Positions 32,673 to 41,173 of a stretch of DNA of 64,000 bases are shown one piece after another. The notes below the pieces were generated by a model that saw only the letters and a program-made list of their open reading frames with translations, was not told where the DNA came from and did no database searches. The translations under genes were made by a program, and so were the position numbers. Each line of letters begins with the position of its first letter. The first letter of the stretch is position 1. The stretch spans positions 744,001 through 808,000 of the forward strand of contig JACKBN010000002.1 in assembly GCA_020634565.1 (NCBI GenBank). Direction: 5' to 3'. This DNA comes from Ardenticatenaceae bacterium. Lineage in GTDB: Bacteria; Chloroflexota; Anaerolineae; Promineifilales; Promineifilaceae.

Positions 32673-32734
32673 GTTCAACAACAAAGAGCAGTCTATCAAT
32701 TTAGACGGCCGTAAGCAACTCTGGAGAAAAACTG

Positions 32735-33583
32735 ATGAACGATCGGGTTTGTGTGGTAACAGGCGGCAATGCGGGCATTGGCCGGGCGATTGTGGAAGCG
32801 CTGGCGCAGCAGCAGGCGCGGGTAGTATTGGTCAGTCGGGATAAAATGCGGGGGGAAACGGCCGTTCAAGAAATCCACAGCGCCCTGCCCCAGGCAAACA
32901 TTGATCTGGTCGTAGGCGATCTCAGCAGCGTAGACAAGACTCGGCAGTTGGCCCAAACCTTGCTCAACCGCTACCCGGCCATTCATCTGCTCGTCAACAA
33001 TGCTGGCGTCTGGCCCACCCAAAAACAGCTCAATGAAGACGGTCTGGAAATGGGCTTCATGGTGAACCATCTGGCACCGTTTATGCTGAATCAGCTGCTG
33101 CAAGAGCGACTTCGGGCCAGCGCCCCCGCCCGAATTGTGAATGTGAGCGCGGGCTTGTATGTAAACGGCCGTGTGGATCTGCAAAAAACGCCTTACGGTC
33201 ACGATTTCCACCCCATTCGCACCTACGCCAGCACCAAGCTGTGTAATCTTCTGTGCCTGCCCCTGGAAGCGGCACAGTTAGCGGGCAGCGGCGTCACCAT
33301 CAACGCCGTGCATCCCGGCGTTATCAACACCAAGCTGGGCATCATGCGCGGGCCGCTGGGCTGGCTGATGAAGCTGGTCAAGCGCAGTTGGGCCACGCCC
33401 GAACAAGGAGCCATCGTCCCCGTCTGGCTGGCCACGGCACCGGAACTGGCTGAAGTAAACGGCCGTTACTTTAACGAAAAAGAGGAAACACCGCTGGCAG
33501 AAGTAGCCCAAAACACGGAGCTGGCAACGCAGCTCTGGCAGCTCAGCCTGGACTTAACACAAATAACGGCAGCTATCAGTTAA
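32735..33583 (+). CDS. SDR family oxidoreductase, retinol-dehydrogenase-like
   Basis: 282 residues. VVTGGNAGIGRAIVEAL (7-23) is the cofactor loop, NNAGVW (about 89-94) follows, and YASTKLCNLL gives the Tyr and Lys of YxxxK. NHLAPFMLNQLL matches the WWOX/retinol dehydrogenase-type SDRs. It would reduce or oxidise a hydrophobic alcohol or aldehyde with NADP(H). A TetR gene is divergent and shares the operator region. Its TAA stop overlaps the TAA stop of the convergent glycosidase gene (TTAA, 33580-33583). Confidence 0.9.
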   Translation: MNDRVCVVTGGNAGIGRAIVEALAQQQARVVLVSRDKMRGETAVQEIHSALPQANIDLVVGDLSSVDKTRQLAQTLLNRYPAIHLLVNNAGVWPTQKQLNEDGLEMGFMVNHLAPFMLNQLLQERLRASAPARIVNVSAGLYVNGRVDLQKTPYGHDFHPIRTYASTKLCNLLCLPLEAAQLAGSGVTINAVHPGVINTKLGIMRGPLGWLMKLVKRSWATPEQGAIVPVWLATAPELAEVNGRYFNEKEETPLAEVAQNTELATQLWQLSLDLTQITAAIS

Positions 33584-34827
33584 TGGGAATTTTCGTAGAA
33601 GAAATCGGTGACGGCGGGATGAACGGAACCTGGTTTAAACAGCGCCTGCCATTCCCAGGTGCCATCGTGGGCGCCACCGGCACGGTTAGCGATGAGCCAG
33701 TAGCTAAAGGCCAGGAAGTAAGGCTCTGCATCCCGCATGTAGGTGTACTGGTAGCGAATGAGATCCACCTCTACATTGCGGTTGACGCTGTAGGAGCCAC
33801 CTTCGGTGCCAATCATGGGCAGGGAACGTCCCAGGTGACTTTGCACAATCTCATCGTATTTGCGGAAGAGTAAAAAGCCATCGGGGTCATCATACGGCCG
33901 TGTGCCGTGGTAATTGTGCACCGACAGCCAGGTTCGGTTTAGCAGCGCTTCGTCCCCATTGAACTTTATCGCCTGCAAGGTGCGTGCCAAAAAATCGTAA
34001 TGATTGTACTCGCCGCCAGGGCTTAAGGCGCCGATACCGGGGAAGCCACCGTTGGCAATCACCTCACGAGCGGCTGCCGCCCACGCCTCTGCATATTGGT
34101 TTGGATTGGCAAACCCCTGATGATTTTCGATGTTGACATTGGGCTCGTTGTACAGTTGAAAATAGTAAACGCCCTTGGCGCGGTAATGCGCCACCATCGG
34201 CCCGATGTTGCCATCGTAAGGCAGTACACCGGAGCGGTAAAGTCGCATCACCGGCATGATACCGTTAGCCACCAACCGCTCCACCAGGTAATCATTGTCG
34301 CCAATCTGGGTGCCCTCGTTCAAAAAAACGACCCACTTGATGTGCATCCGCACCGCTTCCGCCACAAACTGATCCACCACGCCGCGTTCCTGGCTTACGG
34401 TGGGAATCCAGTGCATGCCCCAGCCATTGTTATTTGCCGGTACCGGAAACGCCTGGAACGGTATCACTTCGCTAAGGCTGTACTGGTTTAGCGGCTTGAT
34501 GACCGGCGTGGGCGTGCCAATCGGGGTTTCGGTGGGCGTGTTGGTGGGCGTCGATGTCGGGGTAACGGGCGTGTTGGTGGGAATCGGCAGCGGGGTGCTG
34601 GTGGGTGGCAGGCCGTTTAGCAGGCCAGATTGGTTGGTTTGCATGTGGGCAACGGCCGTTTCTGGCAAAGGTGTAAACGTAACAGGAATCGCCGTGGATT
34701 CACCCGGCAGCGCAATTGCCTGGGCACGTGTGGGCAGTGGCTCCAACTCCATAAACTGGAACTGGCAGCCCATCAAAAAACTCCACAAAACCAAACTAAG
34801 GCCAAAAAACAAGCGGGATCGTCTCAT
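33580..34827 (-). CDS. Lipoprotein with clan GH-A glycoside hydrolase-like domain
   Basis: 415 residues. A signal peptide ends with lipobox FLMGC (about 17-21). A Thr/Pro-rich linker (TPTSTPTNTPTETPIG region, about 70-115) holds the domain off the membrane. The catalytic domain, about 120-410, is a TIM barrel in the style of GH5/GH39: YYFQLYNEPN gives the acid/base Glu, IGTEGG the nucleophile Glu. Likely acts on extracellular polysaccharide. The exact GH family is not decided. Convergent with the SDR gene. Confidence 0.8.
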   Translation of the reverse strand: MRRSRLFFGLSLVLWSFLMGCQFQFMELEPLPTRAQAIALPGESTAIPVTFTPLPETAVAHMQTNQSGLLNGLPPTSTPLPIPTNTPVTPTSTPTNTPTETPIGTPTPVIKPLNQYSLSEVIPFQAFPVPANNNGWGMHWIPTVSQERGVVDQFVAEAVRMHIKWVVFLNEGTQIGDNDYLVERLVANGIMPVMRLYRSGVLPYDGNIGPMVAHYRAKGVYYFQLYNEPNVNIENHQGFANPNQYAEAWAAAAREVIANGGFPGIGALSPGGEYNHYDFLARTLQAIKFNGDEALLNRTWLSVHNYHGTRPYDDPDGFLLFRKYDEIVQSHLGRSLPMIGTEGGSYSVNRNVEVDLIRYQYTYMRDAEPYFLAFSYWLIANRAGGAHDGTWEWQALFKPGSVHPAVTDFFYENSH

Positions 34828-35018
34828 TCGCTGCCCATTGTAAACGATCTACGCTTTATGTCTAGCAAAAACAGGGAAATTTTAACGTTTGGTCACAGGA
34901 CATGAGTACTGTCTTTCCCGCTGAAAAGAAAAATGAGACGGCGACCCCTACTGATTTCTTTTACACAGCAGAGGGCGGCGTCCCATTTCAAACGATCTTC
35001 AAATTAGTTAGGTTTGAT

Positions 35019-36272
35019 TTAGGCAGGCGCGTCGTATTCCAGCGTAGCGATCTTCACACAAAGCGCCACCACTTCCATTGCCTGAGCTACTTCTTCCACC
35101 GGTGGGCGGCTAGGCGAGAGGCGAATGTTGCTGTTGTTGGGGTCATTCTTGTGCGGATAGGTAGCCCCAGCTGGCGTCAGAGCCACACCCGCCCCTTTGG
35201 CCAATTCCACCACGCGGTCGGCTACCGGGCAGCTCGTATCCAGGCTGACAAAGTAACCGCCTTTGGGATTGGTCCAGGTGGCGTAACGGCCGTCTTCACC
35301 CAACTCCCGGCCCAACACTTCCTGCACGGCATCAAATTTTGGCCGCAGCAGCGTGGCGTGATCGCTCATCAAACCTTCCACCCCACCCGGATATTGGCTG
35401 ATGAACTTCACGTGCCGGTACTGTTCAATCTTGTTGGGGCCAATAGATTGGAAACCCGTCAACTTGGTAATATAAGCCACATTTGCCTCGCTGCAAGCCA
35501 TAAAGCCAATGCCCGCCCCGGCAAAAGTGATCTTTGAGGTGGAACCGAACAGATAGACACGGTCTGGATTGCCTGCTTCCTCAGCGGCACGCAGCAAATT
35601 CAGCGGATCGTGCTGCTCCTCATCGTCCAGATGGTGTACGCGGTAAGCATCATCGGCAAAAATAGTGAAATCGGGAGCGGCCGTTTTCATGCGGGCCAAC
35701 CGTTTGACTGTTTCATCAGATACGGTATCGCCGGTGGGATTGCTGTACGTAGGCACAAACATAATGCCCTTCACCGACGCATCGCTGGCGGCCAGCTTCT
35801 CGACCGCATCCATGTCTGGGCCGTCGGGCGTGATGGCCACGCTGATCAGCTCAAAACCGAGCGCATCCAGCAGCGAAAAATGGCGATCATACCCCGGCAC
35901 CGTCACAATCATCTTGGGCGATTGGTTGACCCAAGGCCCGTCGCTGTGCTTCAAACCACGCAGCAAAGCCCACATCAGCGTGTTGCTCATCAGTTTGAGG
36001 CTGGCATTGTTGCCCACGATCATCTCGCTCGGGCGCACGCCCAACACGGTCGCGAACAGTTCGCGCGCTTCCAGCAAACCAGTTTGCCCCCCAGGGTAAT
36101 TGCGGAGCGCAACGCCGCTGGGAGTCACCAGCTCTTCTTCCGTCAAGACGGTTAACATGGGGTTCGACAAATCAAAATCGGCGTCAGAGGGTTGGCCGCG
36201 CTGCATGTTTAGATTGAGATTCATCGCCTGGATGGCCTGATATTTTTCACGTAATGCTTGTAGAGAATCCAT
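35019..36272 (-). CDS. Aspartate aminotransferase-like PLP enzyme (subgroup Ic type)
   Basis: 417 residues, class I/II fold. NMQRGQPSDADFDLSNPML near residue 21 and NYPGGQTGLLEARELFA near 60 mark the PF12897 group, which includes the unusual aspartate aminotransferase of Corynebacterium. PTYSNPTGDT and FADDAYRVHHL hold PLP-contacting Asn and Asp/Tyr, and FGSTSKITFAGAGIGF holds the Schiff-base Lys. NSNIRLSPSRPP gives the substrate-carboxylate Arg. GGAG is 8 nt before ATG. Likely aspartate:2-oxoglutarate transamination. Monocistronic; divergent from the S9 peptidase. Confidence 0.88.
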   Translation of the reverse strand: MDSLQALREKYQAIQAMNLNLNMQRGQPSDADFDLSNPMLTVLTEEELVTPSGVALRNYPGGQTGLLEARELFATVLGVRPSEMIVGNNASLKLMSNTLMWALLRGLKHSDGPWVNQSPKMIVTVPGYDRHFSLLDALGFELISVAITPDGPDMDAVEKLAASDASVKGIMFVPTYSNPTGDTVSDETVKRLARMKTAAPDFTIFADDAYRVHHLDDEEQHDPLNLLRAAEEAGNPDRVYLFGSTSKITFAGAGIGFMACSEANVAYITKLTGFQSIGPNKIEQYRHVKFISQYPGGVEGLMSDHATLLRPKFDAVQEVLGRELGEDGRYATWTNPKGGYFVSLDTSCPVADRVVELAKGAGVALTPAGATYPHKNDPNNSNIRLSPSRPPVEEVAQAMEVVALCVKIATLEYDAPA

Positions 36273-36482
36273 AATTTGTGCTCCGTCAACAAAGTCTTAT
36301 AAAAGCAGGCACCCAAACGGTACCAAAGGGGGCTGAAATGAGGTAGTGTAGCAGGTGTGGGTAGCGATCTTTTGTAGCACAAACGGCCGTTTGTGCAACA
36401 TTTCACCAAAGGTCTATTTTTATTAGCGGGGGTGTGCATTTCAATTTACAACGACGCGCCAAAACCTGAGTATAATTTCTCT
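36273..36482. other. Divergent intergenic region, aminotransferase / S9 peptidase
   Basis: 210 bp holding the two leaders. One ACGGCCGT at 36383. TATAATT at 36471-36477, just before the peptidase start, resembles a -10 box but would leave almost no leader (6 nt to ATG). No other site is evident. Confidence 0.4.
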
Positions 36483-38756
36483 ATGGATATGCCCAAACAC
36501 ACCCCCACAATTCAAGAACTGATTAACCTTCCCACACTCGAAACGGCCCAAATTTCACCAGACGGCCGTTTCATTGCTTACCAACAATCCACCCCAGATT
36601 GGGAAAAAGATGCGTATATTTCGCAAATCTGGTTGGTGAACAGTGAAGGTGAGCCAGAACCGCGCCAGCTTACGTTTACCCCAAACGGCAGCAGCCAACC
36701 CCACTGGTCACCAGACGGCCGTTTCCTCAGCTTCATCTCCAAGCGCGAAGAGGATAAGGTGAGCCAGATTTACCGCCTGGCCATTGCCGGCGGCGAAGCA
36801 GAACAGCTCACCCAGGCAGAAACCGACGTACAGCAGTTCCGCTGGGCCTCGGATGGTCAGTCGTTGGCCTTTGTGGCGGCGGACCCCGAAAGCGAAGCAG
36901 ACAAAGAGCGGGAGAAAACGTTCGGCAAATACCAGGTGGAAAACGAAGATTACAGCTTCAGTCACCTGTGGCAGCTCACCCTGGATGATAAAAAGCTGCG
37001 TCGGCTAACCGGCGGCAGGCAATTTACGGTGCGCCATTTCCGCTGGTCGCCAGACGGCCGTTCCCTCGCTTTTGGGGCCACCCCCACCCCAGACATGGAT
37101 CGTTACGAAGAGATCCGCCTCTACCAGATCGACGTTGCTGACCTCAATTTGAAGCCGTTAACGCCCGTTGGCTATTCGACGCCGCTCTACTCCCCAGACG
37201 GCCGTACGCTCTTTTGCCTCCAGGTACCCGATTTTTATTACGAGCCGGAACCACCTTGCCTGATTAATTTAGAAACTGGTGACATCCAGACAATCTCCGT
37301 AGAGTTTGGTGAAAATATGCAGCCGCTGGCCTGGGTGCCAAATGGGTTACTGTTTACGGCCGTTCAGCGCACCAACGTTCATCTTTTCCGGCTAAATCCG
37401 CACAGCGGCGATATCCAGCAGCTTACGCCCGATTTGGACGACGGCTGGGTCAGTTTTGCATTTACAGGGAGCGTGATGACAGACGGCCGTTTCGCCGCGC
37501 TCATCATGGATAACGGCAGCCAACTGGGCGAAGTTGTGCTGTTCGATCTACAAACGGGCGACTGGCGCAACCTCACCAATCTGAGCCAGGATGTGAAAGA
37601 GTGGCCACTCGGTCAGCCCGAACCCTACCAATGGCAAGCCAGCGACGGCACAGTGGTAGAGGGCACCCTCACCAAGCCGGTGGATTTTGACCCGCAAAAG
37701 AAATATCCGCTGCTGGTGGCCATTCATGGCGGCCCCAGCTGGGTTTCGCTGCGGCAAAAGCTGGCTCGCTTCGACCGCCGCTTCTACCCCATGCCGCTGT
37801 GGGTTGCCAAAGGAGCCATCATTTTGCAGCCCAACTACCGGGGCAGCATCGGCTACGGCGCAGATTTCCAGGCGCACAACGTGCGTAACTTAGGCTTGGG
37901 CGACTACGAAGACGTTATCAGCGGCGTGGATGCGCTCATCAACGAAGGTTGGGTTGACCGCGACCGCGTCGGCTCAATGGGCTGGAGCCAGGGCGGCTAC
38001 ATCTCCATGTTCATCTCAACCTACAGCGACCGGTTCCACGCCATTTCGGCCGGGGCAGGCATTTCCAATTGGATGACGTATTATGTCAACACAGACGTGC
38101 ATCCGTTCACCCGCCACTATCTAAAGGCAACACCCTGGGACGAGATGGAAATCTACGAAAAAACGTCCCCCATGACCTACATCAAAAATGCGCAAACACC
38201 GACGCTGATTCAACACGGCCGTAATGATGCCCGCGTCCCCCTGCCCAACGCCTACGAACTGTACCAGGGCTTGCGTGACATGGACGTGCCCGCTCGGCTG
38301 GTCACTTACCCCGGTATGGGGCACGGCCCATCCAAACCGCGCCAATCTCGCCAGATCATGCAGGATAATCTGGACTGGTTTAACAAGTGGATTTGGGGCG
38401 AAGAAGCAAGTGTGGCGAAACGGCCGTGTTACATCGGCTATGGCAGTGCAGCACAGCTAGAAGAGCTGCGCCATTGGGCCATCCGAGACGACGCGCACTG
38501 CCTTGCCCTTTCCACCCAAGATGGCCTGATTCCCCCAGAAAATATTGAAACACTCACCGAGCTGGCGCTGTCAGAAGCCGTAACATTGGCGAGAAAAATC
38601 GCTGATCAGTTAGCGGCGCTCAACTGTAGCAAAGTGGTGCTGTATTCAGAGAAGGCGGGGGAACGGCCGTCTGCCCAAACCGTGCTTGGCTGCCTGCATC
38701 TGGCTGCGGCCGAGGCTGGCGGGCTCAAAGTGGTGCATGAAGAAGCGTGGGAATGA
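36483..38756 (+). CDS. S9-family prolyl oligopeptidase (acylaminoacyl-peptidase/DPP-like)
   Basis: About 757 residues from the ATG at 36483 (an upstream frame extension has no match to the family). The N-terminal half is a beta-propeller with repeated SPDGRF/SPDGRS motifs (WD40-like PD40 repeats), several of which are written with the ACGGCCGT octamer. The C-terminal alpha/beta hydrolase has GWSQGGYISMF (nucleophile Ser), NDARVPLPNA (Asp) and GMGHGPSKP (His). Cytoplasmic; removes short peptides or N-acyl residues. About 100 residues after the hydrolase domain (CYIGYGSAAQLEELRHWAI onward) are an extra domain not usual in the family. Confidence 0.92.
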   Translation: MDMPKHTPTIQELINLPTLETAQISPDGRFIAYQQSTPDWEKDAYISQIWLVNSEGEPEPRQLTFTPNGSSQPHWSPDGRFLSFISKREEDKVSQIYRLAIAGGEAEQLTQAETDVQQFRWASDGQSLAFVAADPESEADKEREKTFGKYQVENEDYSFSHLWQLTLDDKKLRRLTGGRQFTVRHFRWSPDGRSLAFGATPTPDMDRYEEIRLYQIDVADLNLKPLTPVGYSTPLYSPDGRTLFCLQVPDFYYEPEPPCLINLETGDIQTISVEFGENMQPLAWVPNGLLFTAVQRTNVHLFRLNPHSGDIQQLTPDLDDGWVSFAFTGSVMTDGRFAALIMDNGSQLGEVVLFDLQTGDWRNLTNLSQDVKEWPLGQPEPYQWQASDGTVVEGTLTKPVDFDPQKKYPLLVAIHGGPSWVSLRQKLARFDRRFYPMPLWVAKGAIILQPNYRGSIGYGADFQAHNVRNLGLGDYEDVISGVDALINEGWVDRDRVGSMGWSQGGYISMFISTYSDRFHAISAGAGISNWMTYYVNTDVHPFTRHYLKATPWDEMEIYEKTSPMTYIKNAQTPTLIQHGRNDARVPLPNAYELYQGLRDMDVPARLVTYPGMGHGPSKPRQSRQIMQDNLDWFNKWIWGEEASVAKRPCYIGYGSAAQLEELRHWAIRDDAHCLALSTQDGLIPPENIETLTELALSEAVTLARKIADQLAALNCSKVVLYSEKAGERPSAQTVLGCLHLAAAEAGGLKVVHEEAWE

Positions 38757-38786
38757 TGTGGTGACAAGGTGAACGGGTGACAAGGT

Positions 38787-38822
38787 GACAGAACTTCAGA
38801 TTGCAGTTCTGTCGCTTTTTAC
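38787..38822 (+). terminator. Rho-independent terminator of the S9 peptidase gene
   Basis: GACAGAACT (38787-38795) and AGTTCTGTC (38805-38813) are perfect complements, followed by GCTTTTTACT. Direct repeats of GGTGACAAGGTGAACG precede it (38758-38786). Confidence 0.85.
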
Positions 38823-38833
38823 TAATCACTTCA

Positions 38834-39793
38834 TCACTGTTTTGTTCCGTCCGGCAGCGTGGCGTTTTTAAGCGACTTCACCGTCGCCAACTGCTCCGGC
38901 GTGACGCGAGCGCCGGTCAGGTCCGCACCGCTCAGGTCTGCGCCGGTCAAATCCGCGTTGAACAAATAAGCGCCTCGCAAATTGGTCCAGTTCAGGTAAG
39001 CACTGCTTAGGTTGGCCCCATTCAGGTTTGCTTTTTCCAGATTGGCCTCGCTCAAGGTAGCGCCCTTCAAATTGACAAAGTGCAGCTTGGCCTTGGCCAA
39101 CTGCGCTTTACGCAAGCTGGAACCGCGCAAATCTAGGCCATTTACCTTGGCCTCGGTCAGGTTGATTTCGTCCAGATTGGCGCTGTTGATTTCTGCGCCA
39201 AACAGATTCACGTTACGCAAATCCTGCCCCGTGAGCTTGACGCCCGTCAGGTCGGCACGGGCAAAATGGGCGTCCGCCAGCTTGGCCTCACGCAAATCGG
39301 TTTCCTCCATTTTGGCCCCTTCAAACGACACACCGGTCAAATCGGCCTGGCGAAAATCAACCTTGTTAAGCTGAGCACGCTCAAAGTTGGCCCCAACAAA
39401 CGAAGTACCAGATAGAACCGCGTTGTTCAGGTTGGCCTCCACAAAGCTGGCGGCGTGCAACGAGCCATCGGCCAGCCAGCCCTCGGCACGCAGTTCGGCC
39501 ACGGCGCGCAAGGCGATGGCGTTGCTGGTGCTGCCCAACTCACGCGTGAGCAGTTCCTTGCGCCGCTGATCCTCACGCCGCTCGTTCAGGTAATCAATGA
39601 GCAAAACGGTCGTGGCAATACTAAACAGCTCTGAGCTGATGTTGGCGTAAAAATCTTCGACTACATCACTAAATGTAATCCGCCCCGGATGCTGGTTTAT
39701 AAAGCCAGAAACACCCATTATCAGCGCCAAAAACAGGAAAATGACGCCAACCAGCCGGGTGATGTTCATCGTTTTGAGGTTGAATTTGCCCAT
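38834..39793 (-). CDS. Membrane-anchored pentapeptide-repeat protein
   Basis: About 319 residues from the ATG at 39793 (GGAG with 7-nt spacing), preferred over 39820. Two hydrophobic segments (LVGVIFLFLALIMGVSGF, about 14-31, and ELFSIATTVLLIDYL, about 54-68) anchor it. A charged helix (NERREDQRRKELLTRELG) follows. From about 115 to 300 it consists of pentapeptide repeats of the A(D/N)LXX type (ADLTGVSFEGAKMEETDLRE, ANLNGANLSSAYLNWTNLRG), which fold as a right-handed beta-helix. Function is unknown; such proteins act as scaffolds or DNA-gyrase mimics, the latter unlikely with a membrane anchor. Confidence 0.88.
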   Translation of the reverse strand: MGKFNLKTMNITRLVGVIFLFLALIMGVSGFINQHPGRITFSDVVEDFYANISSELFSIATTVLLIDYLNERREDQRRKELLTRELGSTSNAIALRAVAELRAEGWLADGSLHAASFVEANLNNAVLSGTSFVGANFERAQLNKVDFRQADLTGVSFEGAKMEETDLREAKLADAHFARADLTGVKLTGQDLRNVNLFGAEINSANLDEINLTEAKVNGLDLRGSSLRKAQLAKAKLHFVNLKGATLSEANLEKANLNGANLSSAYLNWTNLRGAYLFNADLTGADLSGADLTGARVTPEQLATVKSLKNATLPDGTKQ

Positions 39794-39807
39794 CTTAATA
39801 CTCCAAA

Positions 39808-39883
39808 CAATGAACCGCAAAGGACGCGGAGAACGCAGAGTTTTTTAACCCTTGCGTTCTTTGCGTTCTTTGCGGTTAAAAAC
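39808..39883. repeat. Inverted repeat of CGCAAAGGACGCGGAG type, copy 1
   Basis: AACCGCAAAGGACGCGGAGAACGCAGAG is mirrored by CTTGCGTTCTTTGCGTTCTTTGCGGTT. The arms consist of iterated CGCAAAG/CGCAGAG words. Two further copies (45266-45354 and 60664-60762) also sit directly beside start or stop codons. Confidence 0.75.
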
Positions 39884-40756
39884 TTAAGGGTGCAGTTCTA
39901 CGGCCGAATTTGACAGCACCACCTCATCCCGCTCAGCCACTTTGCTCTGGAAAATGATGCGCGTGTCCGATTCGCGCCACATTTCGGTGACGATGGTTTC
40001 GCCGGGGAAAACGTGTTTGCTAAAGCGCACCTTGATGCTCTTGAAGCGGGCGGGATCGTTGTCGGCGAAATGTTTGAGCACGGCGCGTCCGGCAAAGCCG
40101 AAGGTGCACAATCCATGCAAAATGGGCTGGCGGAAGCCGCCCATCGCTGCCATTTGCGGGTCAGCGTGCAGCGGGTTGCCGTCGCCGGAGCTGAGGCGGT
40201 AAAGCAGCGCCTGGTCGGGGCGGGTTTGTTGGGTGTGCACAGCATCTGGCGGGCGGTTGGGCGGCAGATTTTCTTCGCTGGTGGAGGGGCCGCGATCGCC
40301 GCCAAAACTACCGAGGCCGCGAATGTAAACCGAGGATTGGTTGAAGGCGACTTCGTTGCCCTGGCTGTCGGTGCTAATTGTGTCTGTGAGGAGGACGGCG
40401 CCTTTGCCTTTGTCGTAAACGGCCGTAATCTTTGCCGTATTGTGAATGGTGGCCGAGTTGGGTAACGGCCGTTTCAGTTCCAAATATTGCTCGCCGTGCA
40501 GCAGCATCATCGGATTAAACTCCAAGCCTGGCACCTGCGTAATTTGCCAGAACAGCACAAAGGGAAAGACCACCGCCATCGTCGGCAGCGGCGCAAACTC
40601 ATTGCTCAGCTCGTAGACAAACTTCAGCTCCTCCGGGTCCACCGGATCGGCCGCCGCCCCTACCGACAGCGCGTACAGGCTAACATCTCGCTCCGTGTAA
40701 ACGTAATCCGCCGGTTTATATTCATGGCCTAATACTTTTTCTAAATCAATTGACAT
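39884..40756 (-). CDS. MaoC-like (R)-specific enoyl-CoA hydratase 2
   Basis: 290 residues with a double hotdog fold like hydratase 2 of the eukaryotic multifunctional enzyme. The hydratase motif is in the second half, GNPLHADPQMAAMGGFRQPILHGLCTFGFAGRAV (about 200-233), with the catalytic Asp and His. The first half (YALSVGAAADPVDPEELKFVYE) is the substrate-binding hotdog. It hydrates 2-enoyl-CoA to (R)-3-hydroxyacyl-CoA. GGAG precedes the ATG by 6 nt. It fits with the acyl-CoA dehydrogenases and SDRs 4-18 kb downstream. Confidence 0.9.
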   Translation of the reverse strand: MSIDLEKVLGHEYKPADYVYTERDVSLYALSVGAAADPVDPEELKFVYELSNEFAPLPTMAVVFPFVLFWQITQVPGLEFNPMMLLHGEQYLELKRPLPNSATIHNTAKITAVYDKGKGAVLLTDTISTDSQGNEVAFNQSSVYIRGLGSFGGDRGPSTSEENLPPNRPPDAVHTQQTRPDQALLYRLSSGDGNPLHADPQMAAMGGFRQPILHGLCTFGFAGRAVLKHFADNDPARFKSIKVRFSKHVFPGETIVTEMWRESDTRIIFQSKVAERDEVVLSNSAVELHP

Positions 40757-40774
40757 CTTGTACTCCAGAAAATT

Positions 40775-40834
40775 ACTCAGTTACCCAGTTACTAAATTAC
40801 ATGCTGGTGATTAGGTAATTGAGTAATTGGGTAA
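40775..40834. repeat. Inverted repeat of AATTACTCAGTTACCCAG type
   Basis: AAATTACTCAGTTACCCAGTTACTAAATTAC is answered by GTAATTGAGTAATTGGGTAATTA. The arms are iterated (A/G)TTAC-type words. A second copy is at 58083-58152. It fills the whole gap between the MaoC and MazG genes. Confidence 0.75.
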
Positions 40835-41173
40835 TTATTGTTGCAGCTTGGGATTGTTTGCGTGGCGATCTTTGTCGCGGGTGGTTTTCTTGTCCATGTT
40901 TTTGTGAAAAGCGGCCGTTAAATCAATCCCAGTCTGGTTGGCAATGCAGGTGAGCACAAAGAGCACGTCCGCAATTTCGTCGGCCAGGTTGACCGTTTCG
41001 TCGCTCTTTTTGAAGCTTTGGTCGCCATACTGCCGGGCCATGATGCGGGCCACTTCGCCGACTTCTTCCATGAGAACGGCCGTATTCGTCAGCTCCGAGT
41101 AATAGCGCACCCCAATCGTCCGCACCCACTCGTCTACCGTTTTCTGCATTTGCCGGATGGTCACGTCGCTCAT
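40835..41173 (-). CDS. MazG-like nucleoside triphosphate pyrophosphohydrolase
   Basis: 112 residues, all-alpha NTP pyrophosphatase fold. The metal-binding EExxE is visible as LMEEVGEVARIM (about 31-42), and the second ExxD as ADEIADVLFVL (about 65-75). It hydrolyses (d)NTPs or sugar-activating nucleotides to monophosphates for housekeeping. Its ATG overlaps the TGA of rfbA (ATGA, 41170-41173), so it is translated together with the dTDP-sugar gene, possibly to remove unwanted or damaged nucleotides. Confidence 0.9.
   Translation of the reverse strand: MSDVTIRQMQKTVDEWVRTIGVRYYSELTNTAVLMEEVGEVARIMARQYGDQSFKKSDETVNLADEIADVLFVLTCIANQTGIDLTAAFHKNMDKKTTRDKDRHANNPKLQQ

Noticed and set aside
34902..35537. 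211-codon plus-strand frame
   Set aside because: Antisense to the aminotransferase 3' end.
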